Assembly (NCBI GenBank): GCA_038030265.1
Contig: CM075941.1
Location: 14,198,001 to 14,262,000, forward strand
DNA from: Corythucha ciliata
Taxonomy: Eukaryota; Arthropoda; Insecta; Hemiptera; Tingidae
Direction: 5' to 3'
Length of the DNA stretch: 64,000 nucleotides
Part shown: piece by piece, positions 35,502 to 45,530 of the stretch
How the letters are laid out: the number at the start of each line of letters is the position of its first letter
Numbering within the stretch: the stretch's first letter is position 1
Notes under the pieces: generated by a model
The model's input: only the letters and a program-made list of their open reading frames with translations
What the model was told of the DNA's origin: nothing
Databases searched by the model: none
Position numbers and translations under genes: made by a program

Positions 35502-35762
35502 AAAAAGGTGGAAGCTCTCCCATCTCTCTCTCACGGTCTGTTTTGTCGGAAGGACGTGTCGTGTGGACTTAAGCTCCTCCCGTTTGACTATACGTGCGAA
35601 GTGCCCTACTTCCGGACTTTCTTTTCGCCAAGAAGATTCGCGCAGCCTCCTTCTCCTTCCTATTTTCCCCCTTCCGCTCGGTGAGTAACTTTAATTTTAA
35701 TTTTTTAATTTCTACACCTCCCCCCCCCACTCACCAATCAATTTGCGGACGGGAGTCTTGCA
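35502..35762 (+). repeat. 3' LTR of the Gypsy element, 5'-truncated
   Basis: It matches the 5' LTR from GGTGGAAGCTC to the CTTGCA end but lacks the first ~100 bp. It also has about 60 extra bases after TATTTTCCC, beginning with CTTCCGCTCGGTGAGTAAC and T-rich sequence, absent from the 5' LTR. Few substitutions separate the shared parts. Confidence 0.85.
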
Positions 35763-36187
35763 AAAGCCTATTCGCATCACTAAGAAGTGAAGGGAAACGC
35801 TAAAATTTGAAAATACGTCAACTCACGGGTGAAAATGAGACAAACCGCTAATGCCCGTCTAAAATGTAGATTAAGAGCTCAATCGCAGCTAAAATTGAGA
35901 AAATTCGTGGCTAAAGTGAACAAGAATGCGCCCATTCACTGCAGAAACGGTGAAAAACGGTAAATAGCGGATCCATTTGAGAAAATCCGCCAATGCACGG
36001 CTAAAATTGATGAATAATTCGCAACTGAAATTGAGACAACGTATTTTACGGTTGCAAGTTTATGACTGATACTCAGAAAGAAGAGTAAATCAGATTTACG
36101 GTAGAAGCCCACCCAAGATGAAATCCTTGATCCACCACTGATAGACGCCAAATCGCGACTAATTCTGAACGGTGAATTTATTGGAAC

Positions 36188-36489
36188 GCTGACGAAAGAT
36201 TCGCCTGATGGGGGCGCCACATGTCTAAGGCCAGCACTAACCCCCTCCCCTCTACCCATGTACCATACAGCCTGCAATATCTGAACATTTCCAGTCAATA
36301 GAGAACCCCCCGTCACCATTGACATGAATGCCAAATTTCTGAGGTTCACAGCTTGGGACTGTTAATTCGTACCAATTCGGCATTCGCCTCATTCACGTGG
36401 GCCGAACAACAAACTAATTGGTCCTTGTAGGGGGTTGTACGTCCACGGGATAAAGTGTTGCAGTAACCAGTAGCTATTTTTAGGGCAGT
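36188..36489. other. Intergenic, nothing recognised
   Basis: Unique sequence beyond the end of the duplicated segment, leading into a family B array. No gene seen. Confidence 0.5.
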
Positions 36490-37081
36490 TATCGTCAGTC
36501 AATACACTTTCTAGGCGTGAAGGCACAGTTTGGCCAATTTTGTCGCGTGATTGTTGAATTTGGCCATTTTCAGGACAGAGTTACTCTGTTTATGCGCCTT
36601 TTCAACGTGCGAATCTTCAGTGCGTAACCCTTTTTTAGGCCGCATACAAATTACATTCACCATTTTTATGGAGCCCGTTAAGCCATTTTGTAGTGTGTGT
36701 AGGGTCAGTTGGCCATGTCTTCGGTGTATAAATGGTCTGCAGTAGGTACCTATGCGGTAATTTTATGGGAATGAATAGCCAGTGTGATATTTTTATTGCA
36801 CGTATGTTTTTGACATTTTTTAGGGTCCGAATGGTAATTTTTGCCGTTTTGAGATCGAGAATTGCCCGTTTGAGCATTTTTAGAATGGAATACCCTGTTT
36901 GGCCATCTAATTTCTTCCTTAGGCATGTTTAGGGCCGTGAGGTCGGTAGTGTGGGCCTTTCAGGGCACATGAAGTCAGTTTGGCTATATTTAGAGCAGGA
37001 ATTGCCACAGTTTGGCTACATTAGCCAGCACACAATTTTCCAAATCCTTCTCTCGCGAGCAAATCCTGAACCCGCTCCCTG
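36490..37081 (+). repeat. Family B degenerate ~30-bp array with terminus
   Basis: The unit is about CAGTTTGGCCATTTTTAGGGCGCGAATAGT, strongly diverged. It ends with GAGCAAATCCTGAACCCGCTCCCTG at 37057-37081, in reverse a CAGGGAGCGGGTTCAGG-type terminus shared with the family B copy at 44521. No coding capacity. Confidence 0.75.
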
Positions 37082-40000
37082 AAACATGTGAGTCACTTTA
37101 AAAGCCAGGAAGTGTGTAGTGATGTTGGCAGGATGCCCCCTCCACCACCCCTTTCTAAAAGTTTCCCTACTAAAAAAAACGTGATGTTTCATCGCCTTGA
37201 AAGCGTCTAAATTATTTACACAAAGACGAGAGAAACCGTGTATTTCGATCTCGAAACATTATTCATCATCTTTTTACAACAATTTCTTTCGCGAAGAATC
37301 CTCCCTGCCTTCTGTGTAAAAGAGGTGTTGTGGGTTGGGGGGGATGTTCCAAGTGATTACTCTAATACGAAATTATTTTTTTATTCATTAGGCGTTAAGA
37401 TCCTAGGGATCAAGAAGAAGAGAGTTTTAATAGATTTGTAAGAGAAAAGCAAGAGAGCGGGTGAGAGAGGTTGAGGGTGCGAGAGAGTTTTTGTTAGGAA
37501 GAAGGAAGTGTTACCATAAAATGAGAAAGCAGAGGCTCATCATTACTTAATATGATTAATGAAACGTCAGTTATAATGAGATTAGTGGATCTTTCCTCCC
37601 CTCACCACACCGCACCCACCAAAGAAAACCCAGTAGAGTGACGCTGTCCTGTAGAATAATGGAAATTTGATAACTGCTTTCTAACAACAATGGCCTTCCA
37701 GATTCCTTTTGCATACAACAGACTCGTAAAAAGCCTCGCTGATTATTTTATAGGCAGGCGGGCTGGGGTAAAGGGCAATTAACCCTTTGACCAATTAGCG
37801 GGGACGTCTATATACGGGCGCGCTTCAATACGAAGTAAAAATATAGTTGTCTATTCAAAAATTCAATTAAGAAACAAAACAATAACCACCGCCCCGCGGA
37901 GTTTAATTTGCCCCAGCACAGAGCAAACCCCTTCAATTTCATTATTTTACTTTCCTTAAACGTTTTAACAACCGGGGAAAATTCAATTCGACGGTGGAGA
38001 GGGAGAGTTTTCCGTACTTTTAGAGACGAGTGCCCTCCCATCCTTTGCTCTCCTCAACACCATCCACAATAGTCCCGCTTATTAAGATAAGTAAAAAGCT
38101 CGTGAATTTGCATACGCATGGGTGTAGAACTAATCAACCTTGATAAGGTGAGCATGTTTGTTCTTTTTTCCGAGGTAATATCCGAGAGGCAGATGCTTCC
38201 GCAGTTGTCTTTATTCTTACCGTCTCTCTCGAAATTTTTGTTTTGTTTTCAGCCGGATTATCGCTCGGTTGTTCATTTTTTTAAAACCTTCATTAAATCT
38301 ATGATGTAAATCGGGAAACATTTCGCTTGTTTAGCAGCCCCCCCCCCCCTATTTACCCATTCAATTTTCCCTGAAGATGTTGATTATTTGCTCCCAATAG
38401 GGAAAGAAACCTCGTTGCTTCCGAACTTTTAAAGTAGGTCAAACCCCCACTCCCATCTCAAAGCTTTTTAATATCAACGAAAATATTTACGGAAAAACAC
38501 CGGCGCTTTTCATAATTTTTATGAACTCCCTGCGAAAAAGAGCTACCGCGTCTGATTACGCCACCCAAAGTCTAAAATGTAATTAAAGAGGTACGTTGAG
38601 AAAACGTGACGCACCCATTAAAACGAGACACTAAAACCCACCGCAAATAGCTCGTTTGGGCGTGAGAGAGGAGCGAGGTACGGGTATATGCGGATTTGGT
38701 GGCGCCGATGGGGATGTGAGGTGGTTGTGATGGTGGGAGGGGGTTGAAAGAGGGAAAATTTCTGAATAGAAACTAAAGTCGTGGGGGCACCCTGTTGAAA
38801 ACTTTCCCTTTAAACTTAATCTCGTTTAGTGTTGGGGCTGGTGGCGGTTGTGTGTGTGTGTGAGAGGGGGGGGGGTATTTAATTCTCTTCCCTCTCCACC
38901 CCCAGACCGGCTGTTTCTGTAACTATATGACCGTACACAGTCGACTGATGTGTACGGTTCAAAAACTGGAGTTTTCTTTTGTTTTTGATCTTTGACCTTC
39001 TTGGGGTAGGACGTTTTGATTTTATGGCAATTAAGGCTGTGTGCGGGTAAAGAAGACTCACCTTTACGCATGTATAATGGTGGATATCACTACCGAATCG
39101 GCGGACCCAGCTGTTCATCATTTTGTTGTTCACATTGATCACCAGCCAAGACGATGCCCCCTCCCCACCAACCTCACAGTGTGACCGGATGGGTACTCCA
39201 TCAGTATACCGCTTAAAGGGAGAAAAAAGTGATTGATAGCGCTATGTTTGGTTGAAATAGAGTTTGGATAGTGGTTTGGCTGAGGAGAGGGGGTTGGCTG
39301 TCCACAACCACGAAATATATACGTTCTCCTGGTCTGAAAGAGGAATCTGGGTTAGAAGGTAACAAAAGACCCCCCTCCCCACCACAACTCCCACATTTTC
39401 CGTGGTATACCTACACCACCCCAGTGACCCACACTTGCCAGGGAAAACTATTTTCATTCCTCTTCAGCACCTCACCCATCCCCCCTTCAACGTTAAGGCA
39501 ACAATCATCGGACTGATATCCAATGGAATGAGTTTGGCCGTAAAAAGGAATGAAACGGGAGGGCTCATTGTGTACTCACGTGGTAGTTGGTTGGACAAGA
39601 GGGCGACAATGTGTGTTGAAAAGGGATAAAAGAGTGAAGAAGAACCGTGGGGGGGGGCAGGGGTATCCCTCACCCACACATAAATACGCGACGGTGTGTG
39701 CTGTTAATGGTTGTCTGTTGTCTGTTCCTCCCCGGAAAAAAAAAAGACAACTCATCATGACAAAATTCTTGTCCTGGGCGACGTTGATCGTTCATCATGA
39801 AAAGGAAAACAAAAGAATAACCTCTGGCAAGCAGAGAGTAGAACGACAACGATAGAGGGAATAAAAAGGGTTGTCAGCGACGTTTGTGGTGCTGTGAGGG
39901 AGCGGGGGGATGATTTGTAAACAAAAAGGATCCAAGCCGTTAGACTTTAGGAAAAAAAAGTAACGTCGACCTATTTCTCCTGGTTAGCACCCGGGGGGGG

Positions 40001-40167
40001 GGGGGAGTTGGAAAAGAACTCACTGAACGTCAAGACAATGGTGCTGGTGGTGGTTCCAAATCCATTGCAATACAACTGGTGCAGAAAAGTTTGATTGCGA
40101 AGATCTTTCTGGACCGCTATACAACATGGGTCCACAAAAAGGGTTGCTGCTGGTTTGCGAATACACG
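37082..40167. other. Long intergenic stretch, no gene recognised
   Basis: Short open frames are low-complexity and overlap on both strands. There are TG and G runs near 38850-38875 and G- or C-runs at 38339, 39645 and 39990. No domain, RNA gene or TE was identified. Confidence 0.45.
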
Positions 40168-40185
40168 CAGGGGCGTAGCCAGCCC
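40168..40185 (+). other. Transposon-terminus-like motif
   Basis: CAGGGGCGTAGCCAGCCC resembles the CAGNGGCGKAKCYAG ends of other repeats in the window, e.g. CAGGGGTGTAGCCAGCG at 49644. A GACTGGGCAG phrase follows, as in many such termini. Confidence 0.4.
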
Positions 40186-40327
40186 TTAAGACCCAGGACT
40201 GGGCAGAAGATGTCGGATGTTCTAGAGAGACCCCATCAAAAGAACAGGTAGTTCATTAGATCAGAAATAGTCGAAATAAATCGTCAAATTCTTTCCCGGA
40301 AAGTAAGTTTTCACAAAAAGGGTCTTG

Positions 40328-40464
40328 AGGCCCGTTCACAAGCTCTATGTTTGCGTTGTGTGGAGTTTATGCAACCAAACAGATTGTTTCCCTCGAAAAA
40401 TGAAGCATTTTGATAGGTTGCATGGACACCACACAACACAAACATAGAGCTTGTGAACAGGCCT
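40328..40464. mobile_element. 137-bp near-palindromic MITE with a visible empty site
   Basis: The ends read AGGCCCGTTCACAAGCTCTA and, reversed, AGGCCTGTTCACAAGCTCTA; pairing continues about 49 bp inward. The flanks (GGGTCTT / TTAATCCATCG) are joined without it at 41602-41617 (GGGTCTTAATCCATCG) in a related segment. This shows a very short TT or TTA-like target duplication, as in PIF/Harbinger or similar families; assignment is tentative. Confidence 0.82.
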
Positions 40465-40495
40465 TTAATCCATCGAAACTAACATCTTTGTTGTT

Positions 40496-40670
40496 GGGCC
40501 CCTACGTCATACCCATTGAAAGTCCCGGACTCGGAAGGGCTAGCTTGGCTCCCCAAACCTTCTTACCCTCCCTAGAAACTCCAGAACCCGGACCCCCTGA
40601 GCCCTGGAGAATTCTAGTTCGGTCAACCTATTCGTTCCGAACACTGCCATTCTTGCCGCCGCGAATCTAT
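40496..40670 (-). mobile_element. LINE 3' fragment, copy 1
   Basis: Nearly identical to 41699-41874. On the minus strand it encodes part of the LINE C-terminus (MAVFGTNRLTELEFSRAQ...) followed by 3' UTR. It lacks the poly(A)-side 3' end. Confidence 0.8.
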
Positions 40671-41490
40671 ATGCCCCTCGCTTGTTAGCACGATCACGGT
40701 CGCAATTTTTGACTTAGGGCAACCAAATTTGGTCTAAAAATCAATAGCGTGAATATCTCGACGAGTTCGTGATCCAGATGAATCGGTCCACGGAACGGTG
40801 TGAAAGAGGGGTTTGAATTAGTTGAAAATTCGCTACCGCACGGCTGTTGCTGCAATTGCCCCCAAAATTGACACGAGTAATGAAAAATGAACGCGCTTTC
40901 GTATGAAACCTTGTGAACCAAATCCGTTGATATGGCAGGGGAGTTCTCGGCGGAGGGGAGCTATTAAATTAACGCTATGCCTTACTGGACCACCCAATTA
41001 CCAAAAAATTTCATTGACACTGAATTTTGAGCCGTCTCTTTTATTTGATTTGCCTACAGCCTAATAAATATTGAGTAAAAAATCCTGAGGTGGGCCAAAA
41101 AGGGAGGAACAAAAAAAAATTAAAAAAAATTGTTTCGGATTCGAACCCAGGCACTCCGCATTCCGCAATGATGAAATTGTGACATACCATTTAACCTAAT
41201 GTAACTGATCTGAAAATTAACGTAATCTGAAAAAAGTTTTGTTCCGACAGCAGCCTGTCGGGAAAAGTGCATTTCATTCATGCGACAATCGAGTCAAACC
41301 TCATAAGTTAGAACGAGATCAATCAATTATGAATGAAATTTAGGCCGGGATAAAGATTTTAATTGCAAATAACTCCTCTAATAAGAGTCCGCTTTCCCAT
41401 ATCGTGTAGGCAACCAAACCGACTCTGTTTCATTTTTCATTTTCATCATTTTGTTCCCCCTCAGTTGGTGCCAAAAAAGGGGCCTGCGGA

Positions 41491-41494
<4 letters not shown>
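40671..41494. other. Intergenic, nothing recognised
   Basis: No gene or clear repeat. The small open frame at 40694-40921 shows no family signature. Confidence 0.45.
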
Positions 41495-41521
<27 letters not shown>

Positions 41522-41584
41522 GTGCCTCCCCGGCCAAGCCAAGTCCGGCGACGCCAAGGCCACCAGTGGGCCCCTACGTCATAC
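41495..41584 (-). mobile_element. LINE 3' end, short 5'-truncated copy 2
   Basis: A T-run at 41495-41521 (the poly(A) tail on the minus strand) precedes GTGCCTCCCCGGCCAAGCC, identical to the 3' UTR of the longer copy at 41656. The copy stops after about 62 bp. Confidence 0.8.
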
Positions 41585-41635
41585 GTAAGTTTTCACAAAA
41601 AGGGTCTTAATCCATCGAAACTAACATCTTTGTTG

Positions 41636-42300
41636 GTTTTTTTGTTTTTTTTGGTGACTCCCCGGCCAAGCCAAGTCCGGCGACGCCAAGGCCACCAGTG
41701 GGCCCCTACGTCATACCCATTGAAAGTCCCGGACTCGGAAGGGCTAGCTTGGCTCCCCAAACCTTCTTACCCTCCCTAGAAACTCCAGAACCCGGACCCC
41801 CTGAGCCCTGGAGAATTCTAGTTCGGTCAACCTATTCGTTCCGAACACTGCCATTCTTGCCGCCGCGAATCTATCACAGTCGCAAAGAACATTGTTTCAT
41901 TGACTCCTCCTGCAGCCCACTCCCCTCACAAGTTGGGTCCGCTATCAGTCCCATCGTGTGCAAGTGTTTCCGCACCGCGAAATGACCTGTGTACGCTCCT
42001 ACAATCGTTCTGGCTTGTAGCCTTCCCAACCCCAACAACCACTTCGTTGTTTGTCCTCGTATTTCTTTATCCCCTCTTTTGCCTGCCTACAATGGGCCTC
42101 TGCCGCCCAAACAGCCTGGGCCTCTCTCCTCGCCCATTTCCGAATTTCCCCTGTTCCTGTATCCCTAGCCATGCCTACTACAGGCTCAGGGCCGATATAG
42201 TCTGTCATGGCCCCTCAACTGGCTAACTCATCCGCTCTCTCATTCCCTGGGATGCCAGCACGTCCTGGCACCCATCTTGGGTAACAAATTGGGTAACTAC
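41636..42300 (-). pseudogene. LINE C-terminus with RNase H domain, 5'-truncated copy 3
   Basis: On the minus strand the sequence opens with PRWVPGRAGIPGNERADELA, the end of the RNase H domain found in Jockey/I/R1-type LINEs. GTGEIRKWARREAQAVWAAEAHC and, in another frame, YTGHFAVRKHLHTMGLIADPTC..CGLQEES-type sequence follow, then MAVFGTNRLTELEFSRAQGVRVLEFLGRVRRFGEPS and a stop at 41744. A 3' UTR and A-rich tail (T-run at about 41636-41655) complete the end. Frameshifts near 42000 and 41880 and loss of the whole 5' part show it is dead. Such elements copy themselves by target-primed reverse transcription. Confidence 0.85.
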
Positions 42301-42309
42301 CGGTTTTAG

Positions 42310-43335
42310 CCTTTTATTCCTGATTTTCTAAACCCCAAAACTGACAATTCCCCCCTCCCCGAAAATCCATACTTGGCCCTCAAATCTTCGGGGTGTCCGA
42401 CTTTTCATCAACGTCCTGTTTTAGAAACGTAAAAATCCAACATTTTTTAACTAAATAATAACGTTTTTCAACTCAAAACTGACGTTCTTTAACCCAAGAC
42501 TGAATATTTCACTCTATAACTGAATATTTTACTTCAAAACTGACGTTTTTATACAAAAGCCGATGTGTTTACGCCTAAACTAAAAAAATCACAGTACAAC
42601 TTTTAAAATCCAAACCCTAAAAACTGACGATTTCAGCCTAAAACTGGCAAGTTTAACCCAAAACGATGAAAAACAAATGATCTTACCAAAACAGACCACT
42701 CCGCATTAAAAACTGCCGATTCTATCCATCAAGTGGCGATTTTACTAAAAAAACATACAATTTCTCGCCAAAGCTGACGTGCCCCCCCCCCCCAATCCAG
42801 CTGAAGATGCTTCTACAAAACTGGTGATTTTAACCTAAAACTAAATTTTTCGGTTCCTTAATATTGCACACCCGAGACGACAATAATTCCCTCAAAATTG
42901 ACAATGTCACACTTCAACTAAAGTTTTCTCTTTCACCGGTTCTGGCCTGAAAACCGACGATTTCACCACAAAACTGACGAATCCGACCCCAAATGTGACG
43001 ATTTTATACCGTAACACACAATTTCACGTAAAGCTGACTGAAGACGTCACTACAAAACGTCATTGGTCAAAACCATAGACGGTTTAACCTCAAAAATAAT
43101 TGATCAACCCGAAATCGGTTATTTTGATACATAACTAACGGTACTCTCAAAACCTGGAGTATTCTCCTGAAGAATTCCCTACAAAAACTGGCAATTTTGC
43201 CCCAAAACTAACTGTTTTAATTCCAATACTTACTATTTCATTCCAAAAACGTTCCTAAACTGACGATTTTACCCTGAAACTTGCGGTTCCACAAAAAAAT
43301 ATGATTTTACTTCATGAACTGACATTTTATTTTGT
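42310..43335 (+). repeat. Family C degenerate ~20-bp array
   Basis: The unit is about AAAACTGACGATTTTACCCC with much divergence, repeated some 45 times. A C-run interrupts at 42781. The same family recurs at 62186-62690. Confidence 0.8.
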
Positions 43336-43339
43336 TAGG

Positions 43340-44544
43340 CAAATAGCCATTTTGAAAGGCCCGAATCGCCATTAACAACATCTGTAGCCTCTGTAAAAGG
43401 CCAAAATTATCAGTTTGACAATTAGTAGAGCGTTAATCGCTAATGGTATGCCATTTTACCCACGCCAACTAAGAGCGTGAGTAGTCAGTTTTGCCTTTTT
43501 GTAGTTGACGAATAGTCAGTTTGCCATTTTTAGGGCGCAAATTGTCAGTATGACAATTTACAGGGAATTGAATAGTCAGTATGAAATTTTCATGGTTCGA
43601 ATGGTCAGTTTCGCCGTTTTTAGAGTAGGAATTGCCAGTTTAGCCTTTTTTTTTTAGAGCGGGAACGGCCAGTTCTGCCCCATTTTCCAGATGCCAATGG
43701 GCAGTTTGGTCATTTTCAGGGCATTTTCAATGCGCTAATAATCATCCATTTAGCTATTTTCAGGGTACATGGAGTCAGTTTTGACAATTAATAGCTGGAA
43801 TAGCCATAATTGCCATTTTTAGGGCGCGTAGAGTCAGTTTTTATAGTTGTAGGCGCGAATACTACGTCCCAAAGTCAAGGCGAGAACAGCCAGGTTGGTC
43901 ATTTTCGGTGCTTGAATGGTCGATTTTGCCATTTTCAGGGCAGAAGTCACCTGTTCAGGCATTTTTACAGCGCGATGCTTTAGTTTATCCATTGTTAGAG
44001 CTCGTAAAGTAAATTCGGCAATTTCCAGGGTTCAAATATAATAATTTTAGCCTTTTTCAAGAACCGAATCGTCAGTTCACTTTGCCATTTTTAGGGCTCA
44101 AATATACTCCATCAAGCCTAGGCCATAAAGTTTGACCATTCCTGGCGCGCAAATTGTCGATTTTGCCATTTTCAGGGCAGGATTAATCTTTTTAGGCATT
44201 CACAGGGTGCGTGAAGTCATTTTGGCTGAGAAGATGTGAGTTTGGTCATTTTTAGCGCGCGAATAATCAATTTGGCGATACTTTCGGGCGATAATAATGA
44301 TATTTTCAAGCAATGTCAGAAGTTCAGACCAATCGCCAGTTTAGCCATTTTTAGGGCGCGTGAAGTCAATTTAGCCATTTTCAAAACTCGAATCGTCAGT
44401 TTTGTATTTTTGGGCGCGGTTTTTGTTAGCATAGCCGTTTTTATAGTGGGAATAGCTAGTTTTAGCTATTTTTAGGAAGCGAAAGGCTGTCAAGCCACCC
44501 ATTTTTCCAGCCCCTCCCTTGAGCAAATCCTGAATCCGCGTCTG
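43340..44544 (+). repeat. Family B array with terminus
   Basis: Units like CAGTTTGGCCATTTTTAGGGCGCGAATAGT recur about 40 times. The right end is GAGCAAATCCTGAATCCGC (44521-44539), in reverse a GCGGATTCAGGATTTGCTC terminus, close to the family A terminus GGATCAAGGATTTCAT. Confidence 0.8.
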
Positions 44545-44639
44545 TCTGCGAAAATGGTATTGTATGGCGCAAAAACGGCGAATTTGGTCTTTGACTTATG
44601 ATACCCTCGCGAAATTCGTTTTGTGAGCAACAAACATCT

Positions 44640-45530
44640 TTGAAATTTGAATACTTTTTCTCAATTTAAGCAGCAAAGTAGCAATTTTTTTATCTCGTTT
44701 TGCAGGGAAATAGCACTTTTCTCAGATTCAGCTGATAAATAGCGTTGTACTCAAGTTTTTTCCTCAAAATTAGACGCAAAATAGCGTTTTTTTTTTTCAA
44801 ACTTTGGAACAATTCACAATTTTTCTCAGTTCTAGCCGCGAATCGGCTTTTTTTTTTTTTTACTTATAGTCATGAAACCGCCGGTTTTCTCAATTTTAGC
44901 CACAAAGTTGCCTTCAGAAGGCGTAAAGGCTCATATTTAAATTAGACATTTTACCACACTTTAACCGCGAATCAGTATGACTTTTCTCAAGTTAAGCCGC
45001 TAACTAGCGCTTTTTCTCAATTTTAGCAGCGTAGTAGCTCTTCTAACTCGTGAATTCGCGAATTTGCTCCATTTTTGCCACGAATTGGCGTTTTCCTCAA
45101 GTTTAGCTGCAAATGAGCCATTTTTCCATTTACACCAAAGAATTAGCACTTTTTTCCAATTTAAGCTAAAAATTGGTGATTTTTCATTAAATACCTCGCT
45201 AATTAGTGTTTTTTTCTCACTTTAGTCCCGTATCGACATTTTTTCTATGTAATTTTTGATATGGATTAGCGTTTTTGTTTCTGCTCCAACGGAAGCTCCG
45301 CATTTGTATTTTTTCAATTTCAGCAGCGATTTCGTGATTTTATTCAATTTTAGCCGCGGGTTGGCACTTCACCTCAATTTTATCAGTGTATAGTAGCGTT
45401 TCTCTCCCGTGCATTAGCGATTTTCTTCCATTTTAGCCACGATGAATTGGTGTTTTCCTTAATTTTAGCAGCGGATTCATCCATTTTTCCTGTTTTGAGC
45501 AGCGCATTAGCACTTTTCATTAGTTTTAGC
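44640..45530 (+). repeat. Family A array, plus orientation
   Basis: Typical units (AATTAGCGCTTTTTCTCAATTTTAGC) with one diagnostic CCACAAAGTTGCCTTCAGAAGGCG monomer near 44900. It ends at an (AT) run at 45531-45546. Confidence 0.82.

Larger units (their letters stand above)
29292..35762 (+). mobile_element. Gypsy-type (Metaviridae-like) LTR retrotransposon, defective
   Basis: Order is 5' LTR, primer-binding site, gag, protease, reverse transcriptase, RNase H remnant, integrase, 3' LTR. It is inserted in a family A array; the empty site survives in copy A at about 22565-22580 (AAAC/GCC), with AAAC before and AAAG after the insertion as the likely short target duplication. It is inactive: gag has a frameshift and stop, pol has frameshifts, a deletion removes the RT thumb and most of RNase H, and a MULE sits between protease and RT. 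The two LTRs differ little where they overlap, so the insertion is fairly young. Confidence 0.93.
23949..36187 (+). repeat. Duplicated segment, copy B, interrupted by a Gypsy element
   Basis: Copy B runs 23949-29291, then resumes after the retrotransposon at about 35763 and matches copy A to 36187 (TTGGAAC). Beyond that it continues into unique DNA. It contains family A arrays at about 26545-27145 (plus) and 27620-29291 with 35766-36140 (minus). It differs from copy A in homopolymer lengths, point changes, and absence of the 180-bp array duplication. Confidence 0.95.
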
